A stretch of 64,000 bases of DNA from Setoptus koraiensis (GCA_048013815.1 CM106586.1:8866001-8930000), one strand, 5' to 3'; positions 1 to 33,864 are shown, counted from the first letter of the stretch. The notes: generated from the sequence alone by a model not told the origin. A program made the numbers and translations.

Positions 1-589
1 ATCAAAAGTCTAGATACGTATCTTGGCAAACTATAAAGACAGATGTTATTTTTGCTAAATCTTTTTTATTCAAATGGCAAAAACTACGGAGTCGTTTTTA
101 CAAATAAAGCGTGAGTGGTTCAGTAGGTTGTAGAAAGAATAACTGATGCACTTTATAAGTTTAAGCATCGATCCTGCTCAAGATTAATGCGGTAACGATA
201 GTGATTATGCAAAAAAATTAGATGCTTAAACCTTCAAAAAGGGATTTGTTTGCTGGTGATAGCACTTGGTAATGGGGCTCATTAAAATGGGTTGTTATTA
301 GTTGCCTTAAATTCAATGAAAATGGGGAGACCTTTTTTTACTTATAATAACATGTTGGTGGATTTAATTTGATACACAACATAAAAAAAGAGGCTATACT
401 GGCAATTCCTAACCACAGAAGCACTCTCTAACTAGACGATGAAATTAAGTGTTATATCGAAGAGTTGAGAAACATGAGGGTGGTAGATGGTGGAAGGTTG
501 AACGGTGAAGGTGAAGGTTGAGGTTTGAAAGAAATTTATCTAAGTAAGTTATAATAAATCATGCAGAAGACAGTTAGAACAAACAATAA
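1..589. other. Bacterial-like AT-rich sequence, nothing recognised
   Basis: No open frame or motif I can name. The base composition and the high stop density match the next 6 kb, so I place it in the same bacterial segment. It may hold further broken reading frames upstream of the DUF420 fragment. Confidence 0.4.
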
Positions 590-1125
590 AATAAGTGATA
601 TAATCATATTATCAATCGCCATTCCTGTGGTGTTGGTTAGCTCTTTTTTTTGGTGTTAATTAAATGAAAATTGGGCTATGTGGTCAACCTCTTTCCTTTT
701 TGCCTCAATTTATGCTACTATAAATGGTGTAACTGCGTTGTTCTAATTATTGCGGTTTTTTATGGCAAATCAAAAACGGGAAAAAAGAAAACTTCATGAA
801 AATTTAATGAAAGGTTGCTATCTTACTTTCTGTTCTATTCTTAGCATGTATGTCGCCTTATACATGACGTCCGATTCTACAAAATTTGGAGGTGAAGGCG
901 CAATCACATAATCTATTATTTTATTTTTGATTTTACGCACATCTGCTATCAGTAATTATCATTCCATTCGTTGTGGTAACGTATTGTGAGGGCATTAGGG
1001 GCCCCAAATAAGAACGGGTTTTGACCAAACTAAGAAGATTGCTAAATAAACATTTCCAATGTGGTTATATGTGCGGTTAAGGTTTGTAATCGTTTACTTA
1101 ATGATATCTCCTTTTTATATTAACG
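590..1125 (+). pseudogene. DUF420 (CtaM/YozB-like) membrane protein, reading frame interrupted
   Basis: Seen: across shifting frames the plus strand reads hydrophobic stretches with the islands YATINGVTALF (about 706-740) and MYVALYMTSDSTKFGGEGA (about 846-902). Known: these resemble the conserved segments of DUF420, a small multi-helix inner-membrane family near cytochrome c oxidase genes in Bacteroidota and Bacillota. No single frame spans the gene; stops and frame changes are frequent. Inference: a bacterial gene in low-quality sequence, or a decayed copy. The family call rests on remembered motifs, not a search. Confidence 0.45.
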
Positions 1126-1227
1126 ATTAGATTTTTTGTCGTTTTTGTAAAAACCATTTTATTAGTTTATGCTAGTTATCTATATATTAGGGTTAAATAA
1201 ATTTGACGGCACGTGTGGATATTAAAA

Positions 1228-1765
1228 CAGGTAAAGATTTATTTGAACTATTATTGGTAGCCCATGTCAGCTTTTTACGGAATTTCTATAACCAATTTTT
1301 TCAAAGTTGATACTTGCAGCAGACATGCAGTGTTAGGCTATACCCACAGTTTGTTGAGGTGATTGTCAAGATGTGTTATTTTAAAGATTTGGGAAAAGCC
1401 CTGAAAATTTAGAAAAAATACTTTCCCTTAAGTCCTACTTATACCGTTCTGTTATCACATGCCTCTATTAACTATTGTAAATAGACAGAAAAGCATAGTA
1501 TGAGGCATCATAAAAAAATAGCCTTAGATTTTACTGAGAATATTTAATTGAGTTGTGGAAGAGAATGCAATTGATCATACTATTACATCTGAAATTGAAA
1601 AATTGCCTTTGCACAGTGCAAAAAAATATTTAAATTAAATCGTCTCTGGAACATTTAAGTCTTAAAAGATTGTTCAATTTTAGGGATATCTGAAAGAACA
1701 GTAGAAATCATATTGCAAATGCGCTCTAAAAATACTCAGAAAGGCCTTTTAGTAATAAAGTTGTA
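1228..1765 (+). pseudogene. ECF-type RNA polymerase sigma factor, reading frame interrupted
   Basis: Seen: near 1595-1635 the plus strand reads IEKLPLHSAKKYL, and near 1683-1722 it reads ISERTVEIILQM. Known: the pair resembles sigma-70 region 4, where a P-x-x-C/S-x-x-I/L segment precedes the helix-turn-helix (L-x-I-S-x-x-T-V-E). Region 2 is only vaguely visible near 1240-1420. In Bacteroidota such ECF factors sit directly before a FecR anti-sigma gene and a SusC/D pair, which is what follows here. The frame is broken in several places, so no intact product is encoded as sequenced. Confidence 0.45.
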
Positions 1766-1884
1766 AAGAAACCTTCTTCGGTGTTATAAATTTGTTCTCT
1801 CTTTATATCTTTTTTAATATTTTTTTAAACAAACTAGGTTTTTTGTGTTTCCGTATTGATCTTAGATTACATAAACAAACCACA

Positions 1885-2870
1885 ATGCTCCAAACCCCTG
1901 AATCCCTGGTATTCCTTACTAGGTATTTGAATGATCCTGTGATTTGGATTGTAAACAACTTGTTGACAAATTACGATCTGAGGTTCTTGCTAATGAAAAA
2001 TACTTTCTTGAAGTATGAGAGCGTTTGGAATTTTCTTCAAAACTGCAGGGAACACTAGCAAATGTTGAAAAAGAAAGCCACTGAAAAAATCAAGTTGGCA
2101 TTGGCTCAATACACACCAAAAATAAATTTTAGCAGGTGGGAAAGTATTGCTGCATCATTATTTGTATTGCTTTAGGTTATTGGATATACAATCAGGAGCT
2201 ACTAAAGTTAATTTCATAACTAAAACAAACAGCACGAATACCAAGTGACTCAGTAAAATAGCCGATGGTTCTGTAATTATTCTTGCAGAAAACAGCGAAT
2301 TGAAATATCTGATAAGTTTGTGCTTCGTCCAGAGAGATTTCACTGATAAAAGGTTCAGGGCATTTTTGTAAGATAGCTAATGAATCCAAGATATCCTTTT
2401 TAAAAAGTGAATGATGGATAATCTACGGTAGTAGTGTTTGGGGACATCTTTTTATTTAAAATGACTGAAACCAAAAATTGACCTAGGTGTAATAACGGGG
2501 AAAAGTCTTTTTTAGGCCATACCCAATGGTACAACTTCTATACTTACGCTGGACAAGCGCTAACTTCTAAACATCTTAAAGACCCCTAAGAATTTTTAAC
2601 CAAATAACGGCAAAAATTCTAATTCATGGCTTACCAATGAGCTGAATATTTTGGTGGATACACCTTTAGAAGATGTTTGTAAGCAACTAACAGAGTATTA
2701 TAGGTACAGAGATCAAACTAAAAAAATGCAAATACCCACTAACAAAAACTCAATGCAATTTTAAATCCCAAATTTAGAAAAACAGGTATTGAAAATTTTT
2801 GAACGGAGAACTTATTATATAAAAATCAACAAAGAACAAACCTAAATCAATTTAATAACACCCTATAACA
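1885..2870 (+). pseudogene. FecR-type anti-sigma factor, reading frame interrupted
   Basis: Seen: the N-terminal part reads as a charged helical region (about 1890-2130), then a membrane-segment-like stretch (about 2140-2200), then ADGSVIILAENSELKY (about 2261-2310). Known: the last is the FecR-domain signature, a DGS-V-x-L-N/A-x-x-S-x-L-x-Y strand. FecR proteins sense an occupied TonB-dependent receptor and control the partner ECF sigma factor, encoded just upstream here. A DUF4974-like C-terminal part near 2640-2760 (VDTPLEDVCKQL) is also readable. No frame is continuous. Confidence 0.55.
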
Positions 2871-2894
2871 AACAATTATTTTTGTTTAAAAAAC

Positions 2895-5800
2895 CAAACT
2901 ATGGAGGAAAAACTTCTACAAAGAGAAAAAGCTGGAATGAGTTTATGCCAAGTAGTAGCATTGCTTTTTCTGTGCCATCTTTTGTAGTTCTTTTGCTAAG
3001 GTTGATATTCAGCCAAGGGAAATGGGAAGCCGAAAGGTTAGACAACTATTTAAAGAAATGGGCAGACTTACTAAATAAGCTTTGTATTTGAGCTTCAGAA
3101 ATTAGCAAAACCTTTGTGTTTAGTTGTTCCTGAAAAATTTGGGGGACAATTACAGATCTTTAGATCAATCTTAACAAAAAAAACTCTATGGTTACAGAGC
3201 AAGGTTGGTAATCAGGTAATTGTAAGGTTCAGGCTGCTCTGGTACGCCTGGAAGTTTTAAAAAGAGATGTAATAGTAAAAAAGGGGTACGTAAATGACAA
3301 ATCAGATGGAAAACATTCCTGGTGTGAGTGTATTTGTTAAAGGTACTTCTAACGTTGTTTTACAATTGACAAAGTGTGAATATCAAATTTCTGCAAAAGA
3401 TGCGTAGTAGCATTTTGGTATTTAGATTATTTGGGTTACAAAACTATTGAAGCAACTTTATGGTAGTAGAAACAAACTATAAATATTGATTTAGAAGAAG
3501 ATGTAATACAAGTAAAAGAGGTAAATATTGTCTCTACAGGTTTATCTAAAATCTAGATAGAAAACTAATTTACAGGGATTCAACTACAAAAATTAAGCGC
3601 TAAACGATTCTGAAAGAAGTGGGGTGCCTGATATTTTCGCGTAATGTTAGAAGGTCACGCGGCCGGCGGGTTTCAGTGCAAAACGTTTTAGGTACTTTTG
3701 GAGCTGCGCCAAAAATCCTGTGTTCGTGGTGCAACTTCATTATCTGGAGATATTAAACCTTTATGGGTTGTTGATGGAATTATTTGAGAAGATGTAGTAA
3801 AATATTTCAAATGACGACGCTTTCAACTGGAAGATTGCCATACACTTATAGGTTCTTCTGTAGCTGGTATCAACCGGATGATGTTTGAATCTTTCACTAT
3901 CTTAAAAGAATGCAGCTGGAACAGCAATGTATGGCGCTCGTGCACTGAATGGGTGTAGTAGTAGTAAACAACTAAAAAAAGGTAGAACTACCAGAGGAAC
4001 AGCTACGATTAAATATTCAGGTATTTTTACGACATATTTTAAACCTATACTTATGAACAACTTTGATATCATGTAACTCTGCCGAGCAGATGTCTGTGTT
4101 TTGGTGATGAAAATATAGGTATTATTAACTAGCTCATTTGCCAAATTCATCTATTGGTGGTGTGTTTATCAAAATGGTTAACACAATATGTACAACTATG
4201 ACACAGCTACTGACAGTTATGGCTTTAAAAAATAACTCGATGAGCATTGAATTTTTTATACAGATATAGCCCAAGCTATACTGATTGGTTCGAATGCTTT
4301 GTTTAAAATTCGATTGCTACAAGAAGCATTCTTAGTGTGAGTAGTTGGTTACAGCAAAAGTTCAAAATTATTTTTCTACAAGCTACACTCACGATAGTGA
4401 CAGACTATGGATGATAACGTTTAAGCGTTTTACGGCAAACTTGAGAACTAATTTTAAAAAATAGCGAGAAGTTAAGTGCTGATTATTAGAAAATGCTTCA
4501 ATCCGTGATCAAAAATTCTCTGGTACAATATTAACCCGTCAGTCAGATCCGTGTTTAGGAAGATATTCTAGAGATTTGATTTTTAACCCATACTCTTATG
4601 CTTTAAATACTAAGTCGTTGTATTAACACATTACAATGAAGATGGAAGCTTGGAGTCTTTACTCGCTGTTATGCCCCATTCAATATTATGAGTGAGTTGG
4701 ATAACAATTACTGACTTTAAAAAAGCTTGATATTTAAAGTTCAAGGTGGAGTTAGTTAAATCCAAAAATCCTTCCTAAATTAACTTATTCGGTTGATGGT
4801 GCTTACAGATTTGCCCGTTCAGAAAACAGCATTATTATTTAGTAATTATAAACATGGCCTAATGCTTTTAGAGCAATTCCATAATCCATCTGTAAATGAT
4901 AATAACATTCTACTTATATCCAGATCCAGCATTTCCGATTGATCCTATTCTGTTGTAGTATTACCTGGATGTTTCTTTAATACGGACTATCATAATATCT
5001 GAAACTATTATTTGAGAATAACTTAGTAAATTTGATTCTATTTCGGTACTAATCAATAGATTAATGTTTTCGCATCTATGAAAATGCGTTATACGATCGT
5101 CAAAACTCAAGATTTTGAAGGTGTTTGGTTACCAGTATGGATAACGGATGGTCATGTAAATCCAAATTATAGAATTTCAAAAAACTATTGAATGGTGGTG
5201 ATCCGTACTTTGGTATGGGCTTTAGGATAAGATAGGTTTTTGTCGATGATGGCTAGAAGCCTGCTTATTATATAAAGATAGATATAGCATCAATGCTACG
5301 GTTCGTAATGATGCTCTAACTTGATGGGTAAATCTAAAGTTGCCCGTTGGTTGCAACTGGAACGTTTCAGGTGCATGGGTTATTGATCAGAGAAATTCTT
5401 TGAAGGCGGTTGTTTTGTAAACCAATTTTATTGGCGCAAGGATTAGAGCTACTACGGACTTGTTGCAAGTTTGGTTCTGCTACAAAACTCAACCGCTGTG
5501 TTTTACAATCGTTGTAACCTTACGGACCTTATGAAAATGAGAGAAGAATCTCAAATCTATACCAATAGCTTGGAAAATTCGGAATTAAACTTGGGAGAAA
5601 TTACTACGAGCTTAAATATAGGTTTCCGATTTAGTTTCTTGACAATAAAGTAAACGTAACTTTTGCTTACTATATAAAAGAAATATATTTGATTTAATTG
5701 GTGCGATTAGAACTTAAAGGTTTTGGAGGTCAATTTCTCAAAACGCTAACTACGCGAGATGAAAGCACATGTTATGAATTAACAATTGCTGTAACCCAAT

Positions 5801-6584
5801 TAAAACTGTGCGTTTTAACATGGAGAATCAATTTAACTTTTGGCGGTAAATAAGAACGAAGTAACTCGTCTTAGATGTGGAATCAAAACATCTGGACTTT
5901 AGATAGAGCTGAAGGTGCGACCAAAACAAAGGTTTATGCACAACGAGGGTTGTATTCTATTTCAATTTGATGGTTTAAATCCTCAATATGGTTTATCCAA
6001 CATTTGTATGGTATTAATGGCTTTAGAAAACGAAACCAATATTAGTTTAACAATGATACTAATGTAGGAAGCATTAATTACCTATGGGACCAGTTAGAGC
6101 CCAACATTTACAGGTGGTTTCTGGAAACCAATTTTACTTATAAAAACTTCACCATGTCTGCGGTGTTTACTTTTTTCCTTCTGAGGCACTCTTAAGTTAG
6201 GTTACAGCCTACAGTTAGTGCGAATTACGATGACATGACTTCTATGTCTAGAGATGTACTAAACAGTTGGTTAAACCTGGTGGATGAGAGTTTACTACCA
6301 TTCCTTCTATTTTGGATAGGTATACTGCTGCTGCTGGCGTATTGAGACCAAACGGTACAGTTACTGATGCAAGATATCCTTACAATGCTTACAAACCTTT
6401 TTTTACTCAACTGAAAGAGTGCCGAAAGGTGATTTTGTCGTTTAAAATAATGTAAGTCTTGTTATGCGCTTACCAGCAAAATTGGGACTTCTAATGTGGC
6501 GTGTAGGAAATGCGCAAATTCTTAGTGGGAAATAACGTAGCGCTATTATATTCAGTGATAAGTTAAATGGAGCTGATCAGAGTA
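2895..6584 (+). pseudogene. susC: SusC/RagA-family TonB-dependent outer-membrane receptor, interrupted and cut by the gap
   Basis: Seen, in order across shifting frames: a signal/STN-like N-terminus (about 2900-3180); a carboxypeptidase-like domain with VFVKGTSNVV (about 3330-3360) and LGYKTIEATL (about 3432-3463); the plug domain with VRGATSLSGDIKPLWVVDG (about 3722-3780) and MYGARALNG (about 3929-3955); then a long barrel region ending near the N gap. Known: SusC proteins (about 1000 residues) import glycans with a SusD lipoprotein, usually encoded next, here lost beyond 6584. Size (about 3.7 kb) and domain order match the family. The frame is broken throughout, with errors of many kinds. 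Confidence 0.7.
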
Positions 6585-7084
6585 NNNNNNNNNNNNNNNN
6601 NNNNNNNNNNNNNNNNNNNNNNNNNNNNNNNNNNNNNNNNNNNNNNNNNNNNNNNNNNNNNNNNNNNNNNNNNNNNNNNNNNNNNNNNNNNNNNNNNNNN
6701 NNNNNNNNNNNNNNNNNNNNNNNNNNNNNNNNNNNNNNNNNNNNNNNNNNNNNNNNNNNNNNNNNNNNNNNNNNNNNNNNNNNNNNNNNNNNNNNNNNNN
6801 NNNNNNNNNNNNNNNNNNNNNNNNNNNNNNNNNNNNNNNNNNNNNNNNNNNNNNNNNNNNNNNNNNNNNNNNNNNNNNNNNNNNNNNNNNNNNNNNNNNN
6901 NNNNNNNNNNNNNNNNNNNNNNNNNNNNNNNNNNNNNNNNNNNNNNNNNNNNNNNNNNNNNNNNNNNNNNNNNNNNNNNNNNNNNNNNNNNNNNNNNNNN
7001 NNNNNNNNNNNNNNNNNNNNNNNNNNNNNNNNNNNNNNNNNNNNNNNNNNNNNNNNNNNNNNNNNNNNNNNNNNNNNNNNNNNN
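6585..7084. other. Assembly gap, exactly 500 N
   Basis: A run of 500 undetermined bases. The round length suggests a fixed scaffold placeholder rather than a measured distance. It separates bacterial-type sequence on the left from animal-type sequence on the right, so any linkage across it is an assembly claim only. Confidence 0.98.
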
Positions 7085-7794
7085 AGAAAGTCTCAGACAG
7101 CATCATCTTGTCGGATTGGGAAGCTTGAGCTTCTTTTAGAAATGGCAAGCCTATTCGCAACACTATGTTGATTTGGTTCGCATTCATATAGCAGACTAAT
7201 AAATATATAAACGAGCAATGATGATATCGTTGGAAAACTTGATTGATATATAAACTACAAGTTCGTGTCACGACTACAACTATTTGATATTTTTTTTTTT
7301 TAGTCTATGCAAAGGTTCGGGACCTATAAGAAATCGTTTCTTCTCTCATGTTCTGTTTTGATCATGCAAAATAAGGTAACTTTCATTACCTGATGGTACA
7401 TTAGTGGTACATTAGAAGTACATTAATGGCGATTTACAGTCGACTTTCAGATTGAAAGTTTCAGCGGTGACATCTGGCGGTAGTTTGTGAGGTGAAAAAA
7501 AATTTGACTGACAGACAGACAAAGTTCACTGTGCGGCACAAAGTAGGCACGCATTGAAGTCAAACAAGCCGTGCTCTCGATGCAGGCGGAATTGAAATAG
7601 TCAGCTTGTCGGGCCAGATGACCTGTGTTTTTTCCTCACTTGATCGTTCATGTAGTAATAACCAATAAGACATTTACTATATATATTATTATTATTGTTG
7701 TATCTATCAACATTTTATCATTACTATTATCATTCTACAAAGATTATCACACCCCATTAATACAACCATAACTATTATATAAGACTATACTAAA
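7085..7794 (+). promoter_or_regulatory. Upstream region and likely 5' UTR of Sec24
   Basis: AT-rich, no reading frame. It contains three near-copies of GTACATTA (about 7389-7425), a GACA repeat (7510-7520) and TATA-like runs at 7678-7690. A promoter and 5' UTR are expected here, but no element can be assigned with certainty. The start of this stretch abuts the gap. Confidence 0.3.
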
Positions 7795-10205
7795 ATGGAT
7801 CCCAATCAGCAATCAAACGCTATCAAGTGTACGCTTACCAGGGTACCCATATCGGCTAGTTTATTGCAAAAGTCGCGCCTGCCATTTGGCATACATTTAT
7901 ATCCGTTTACCGAAGATCCAGATATGCCTGTAATTAGTGAATTGCCCATAGTCAGATGTAGAATATGTAGGACCTATATTAATCCATTTGTCACTATTGA
8001 CCAAAGGAAATGGCATTGTAATCTTTGTCGGCGTATCAATGATTTACCAAATGAGTTCTTCTATGATGTAACCAGGCAACAATACATAGATTTGCGCACC
8101 AAACCCGAATTAACACACAACAGTGTTGAATATGTTGCTAGTGTTGATTATATGATGAGACCTCCACAACCTGCGTGTTACATGTTTGTGTTTGATTGTT
8201 CTAAAATCGCCCAACAGATAGGTTATATTCCAGTATTGGCCGAGGCAATATGTGAAAAAATCGACGAAATACCTGGTGATGCTCGCGCCTCTATTGGATT
8301 TATTGCCTACGATTCATACCTACACTTCTTTTCATTTTGTGGCAATCAAGTGGTCCATCACGTTAGCCCGGACATCGAAAGTAAGTAATTGTGAACTCTA
8401 TGATAAATCTGACAGCTAAAGCTATAGCTACAGCCAAATATTAATCACATTGCCATTGTTCATTGTCCTGAACATCGTGAAAATCAGATGAAGTATTTCC
8501 GTGCGCGTCCGAGAACATTCTGGCTAATTTGGACGCTAAACGCGAAATGATACTGGACTTCTTAACCCAAATACTACCAACGTTTCCAGCACATGATGAT
8601 TATGGCACCAAGTCCGCCATGGGACCAGCTTTGAAAGCTGCTTATAAAATACTAGCCCCAATTGGTGGTCGAATTACTTTAATTCAAGCCCAAATACCAA
8701 ATCACGGTGCAGCAGATGAAGGTTCCGTTTTAAGTGTCAGAGAGGATCCGAACAAAAGAACCAGCAAAATGGATAAGAATGCCGAGGCTCTCACGCCGTT
8801 ATTGAATCCTGCTACAGACTTTTATAAAAAATTAGCATTAGAATGCTCCGAAAGTCAAATAGCTGTTGACTTGTTCAATCTATCAACAACCTATTCAGAT
8901 CTAGCCTCTGTCAGTCCAATAGCTAAATACAGTGCTGGATCTGTTTATTATTACTCTAACGATCCAAATAATCCAACTAGCGCCTTAGCGCGTTTCGACG
9001 CTGATTTGAGACATTATTTAACTAGACCTATTGGATTAGAGTCAGTTCTCAGAGTACGGTGCTCACGCGGCCTTACCATTCATACGTTCCATGGAAATTT
9101 TTTTGTTCGATCCACAGATCTACTAGTCTTACCCAATGCCAATCCTGATGCCAGTTATGCAATGCAAATATCTATAGATGACTTAAGACCTGATACTCAA
9201 AGTGTCTGCTTCCAAGTTGCAGTCTTGTATACTACACCATGTGGTGAAAGGAGAATCCGAGTGCACACAGTCAATTATCCAACTGTCACGACATTGCTAG
9301 ATGTCATATACGGAGCTAATCAGAACACAGTTATAGCCATGTTAGCCAAGATGGCCGTTGATAGAAGTCTCCAGATGTCTATAGGCGAAGCCAAGGAAGC
9401 TTTGATAGGCGCTGGAATAGATTTAATTGGAATATATAAGTTAGCCGATCCTATGGGATCACAAGCTAACATGCCTAATAATTCGCCTCTTCCCCCAAAC
9501 CTAAGGTTAATTCCATTATTTATTTTAGCTCTACTGAAACACCATGCTTTCCGCTTAGGAGTGTCTACAAAATTAGATGAACGATCAGCTGCCATGGAAA
9601 GATTAAAGACTCTGCCACTTGATGATATAATCACGTATATCTATCCCGACTTGTATCCCATACAGTTAATAAGTGACGAACAAAATTTTGACTGGCAAAA
9701 CCCTTGTCACTTGACAGCTGGTCTTTTAGAGAGGCACGGTGCCTATCTATTAGACTCATACGATGAAATGATTATTTACGTATGTGAGTCCATAGATCCT
9801 CAATGGGTGCAAGACGTTTTTGGAGTTCAAAGTTGGTTTCAAATTCCCGACTACGGAGACAATCTACCAGTCACGTCGGCTGTATCGCTACAAAGGCCCA
9901 GCATCCAACCAGCTTACCAAACTCAATATCAGCAACAGACATCTGCTAATCAAGAAAATAGCGAATCTCAAATCGCTGATTTGATCCCTCTGCCAGAACG
10001 AGAGAATATAACTTCTACGAGATTGCGTGAATTCATCAATTGCATACTTGATGGACGTCAACATACGCCGAAGTTTTACATACTTCGGGAGAACAGTAGG
10101 TTTAAAACAATTTTTACCCAATATCTAATAGATGATAGGAGCGAATCTTTCCATAGTTACTATGAATTCCTGGAGTACCTTCAGCAACAGAGTGGCAAAC
10201 AGTAG
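7795..10205 (+). CDS. Sec24: Sec24, COPII coat cargo-binding subunit (two exons)
   Basis: Sec24 pairs with Sec23 in the inner COPII coat and selects cargo at ER exit sites. Exons 7795-8380 and 8488-10205 are separated by a 107-nt intron (GTAAGT...CAG). The phase is consistent and the product is 767 residues. Seen: zinc finger C55-x2-C58...C75-x2-C78; trunk start PPQPACYMFVFDCSK; VREDPNKR; ATDFYKKLALEC; SDLASVSPIAKYSAG; FHGNFFVRSTDLL; GERRIRVHT; and a gelsolin-like C-terminus ending in a YYEFLEYLQQQ helix. These match Sec24A/B from the CTLT motif onward. Odd: metazoan Sec24 normally has several hundred disordered Pro/Gln-rich residues before this point; here only about 10 residues precede it. 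An unseen upstream coding exon is possible, since the gap lies 700 bp away. Confidence 0.95.
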
Positions 10206-11587
10206 ACTGTATGTGTAATTGTACATAAATACATTAAATATATGCACATATATAATATAAATTTATAAATATTTAGCTTGACGTCAATATACCGGTAGAT
10301 AAAAACGCCCGCAAGGTGTTATGTGCAGTAATTGTGGGTCCAAAGAGCATTATAGTTAAGCATATCAGGATTATCTACTATTGGGTGTTTAAATCAAAGA
10401 GTGCTGCACAAAGATGAAGAAGCCATGATTATATTCTATTTAAGATATCGATTAAAAGATTTCTTATCAAAAATGAGTAAAGGATCTCCTATGATTTTTT
10501 CTTATACGTCTACTTCAGCTCTGTTGAGTGTACTACATCTTTCTCAGAGGTCCACATGTATAACTGTAGATATTCAAAGTTTCGATTAACACAAAGGCTA
10601 CGATAGCGTCTCCCGAAAGAGGCCAGCCCACAAATAATCCGGTCTTTTCTAAGAGACTAGAGCTCAGCCGATGGCCTATCAAAGAATTTAGACCGCAAAA
10701 CTTGTGAAACCTGTTCCCTTTCAATTTTGACCGTTTTGTCTTTGATATGCACTTGTGAGGCCGAATGATTTGGCGCCACAATATTCGAATGTCATGCGCG
10801 AAGAAGTGAAAATAAACATGACAAACACGTGAGTCTCGATTCCGCTCACCACATTCTGTTGATTGTACCTCTGGCAATCTAGATCCAAATGAATATCCCT
10901 TTTAATTAATTATCCTCTTTGAATTGAATTCGGACCAATTTGTGCTTGTAAGTATGAAAAGTTTGTTTAGAAATTAATTTATCAGAATGTCTTTTCCCAT
11001 ACTATTTTTGTTGATGCACTTGATTAGAGCTCGTCTGGCCACTTAAATACTCCGGGATAATTCCAGTGTTGGAAGATGCCTGGAGATCATTTATCAATCA
11101 ATGCCTTGCTAGTGTCAAACTGTGCTAGATAAAATAGTCTATTTTGGCATTCTAAATATCTGAACTTATAACTGTTATATTTAGGCAGGGCCAACATATC
11201 GGCGGCTTCTGATATGCAAAATAGACTACAAACAACCTGTGAATAATCCTAATCATATTCTCAAAGACGAACCACCAGACTAACGATTAACTTTGTTCTC
11301 ACCTCTGGATATTATTCAAATAGGAACACGCATCGGACTGTATTAGGAATAATAGTAATACTAATAATATAACTTTTATTTGGAGCTCGTTAGCTTTACA
11401 CGGTTAATAGAAATAATAATATTAGTCTTCATTGCGCACAATTGTTGATCATACCATCTCAATAATTTTTTGCGTGCAAGATAGAGGATGTTCAATTGGT
11501 TGATGATAACCACTGTTATTATACACGAAACTGCCACGTGAATCCGTCGTTCAGCGGAGTAATTTATATTGCGCTTTGCCAACAAAC
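10206..11587. other. Sec24/CaMKI convergent intergenic region
   Basis: Holds the 3' UTRs of two convergent genes. I see no reading frame with conserved motifs or usable splice sites. The Sec24 3' end is very AT-rich with ATAAAT-like but no clean AATAAA signals. The only clear signal is the minus-strand AATAAA at 11375-11380. Confidence 0.5.
11375..11380 (-). terminator. Polyadenylation signal for CaMKI
   Basis: AATAAA on the minus strand, 207 nt downstream of the CaMKI stop codon; a good candidate 3'-end signal. Confidence 0.5.
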
Positions 11588-32886
<21,299 letters not shown>

Positions 32887-33107
32887 GATGTCGCCGGTTG
32901 TTGATCTCGCTAACTAACGTTCTGTTGCCTACTTGTGCTCGCTTGATGGCTGCAGCTCGCTCACCTGGCCGACTGTGGCGCTGCTGTCTGTCGCTGCTGT
33001 TTGTGGCTGCTTTTTGTTGCTTGCTACCGGCGGCTAGTTGTTGCCGTTTGCTGCTTGCTCGTTGTTCGTTAGTAGCTTGCCGGTTGTTGCCGGTTGTTTG
33101 CTGGTTG

Positions 33108-33240
33108 TTTGCTGGTTGTTGTCGGTTGTTGTCGGTTGTTGTCGGTTGTTGTCGGTTGTTGTCGGTTGTTGTCGGTTGTTGCCGGTTGTTGTCGGTTGTT
33201 GCCGGTTGTTGCCGGTTGTCGCTGGTTGTTGCTTGCCGGT
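33108..33240. repeat. 10-bp minisatellite (GTCGGTTGTT)
   Basis: About twelve tandem decamers with GCCGGTTGTT and GCTGGTTGTT variants. It lies 222 nt upstream of the CaMKI start codon, possibly within the promoter or 5' UTR. Confidence 0.93.
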
Positions 33241-33832
33241 CGTCGGTTGTTGCTGCTTGGTGGCTGCTGGGCTGGCTGGCGTGGCCTCGCGACTGGCGAT
33301 CGATGCGATCGTCAAGCGGATGTTGGCGCCGTTGTGGTTGTTGCGGTTGTCGGCCGGTTGTTAGACCGTGTTAGTATTTGGTGGTTGGCGGTTGCTGGTT
33401 GCCGGCTGGTTGCTGGTATTTGGCGGTCGGTGGTTGGAGAGACAGAGGAGAGAGGGCGACTGTTAGTTGGGCTGTCACAAGCTTTTTATTTTTTAAACTA
33501 AGCCGGCCTGGCAAAGTGTGCGAAATAAATACGCTGCTAGCGCTTGCTTGTTTGCTGGTTGGATATTGGCTCGCTGGCAAATGTCGGATGTTTGGACAAT
33601 GCACACAAATGCGCAAGTTTCGTCACTCTCTCAGTTGGGATATTTGCTGGATATTTCGCTGCGCTGCCGGATAATTCGCGACACTGGATGAAAACAATTC
33701 GCGCCACTCGATGGCTCACTAAAAGGCCGACTAAAGACGCTCGAGCCGGGCGTCACTTGATTGGCTTAGGCCGACAGAGCGACAAACTAAGATTGATGCG
33801 TTTCTCCGCACTCGTTTAGCGCATGTGAGTCG

Positions 33833-33835
<3 letters not shown>

Positions 33836-33864
<29 letters not shown>
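33836..33864. repeat. (GT)n array
   Basis: About fourteen GT copies. Confidence 0.93.

Noticed and set aside
7795-8388. Sec23 as the identity of the gene at 7.8-10.2 kb
   Set aside because: The motifs (INPFVTIDQRKWHCNLC, ATDFYKKLALEC, FHGNFFVRSTDLL) are those of Sec24, not Sec23.
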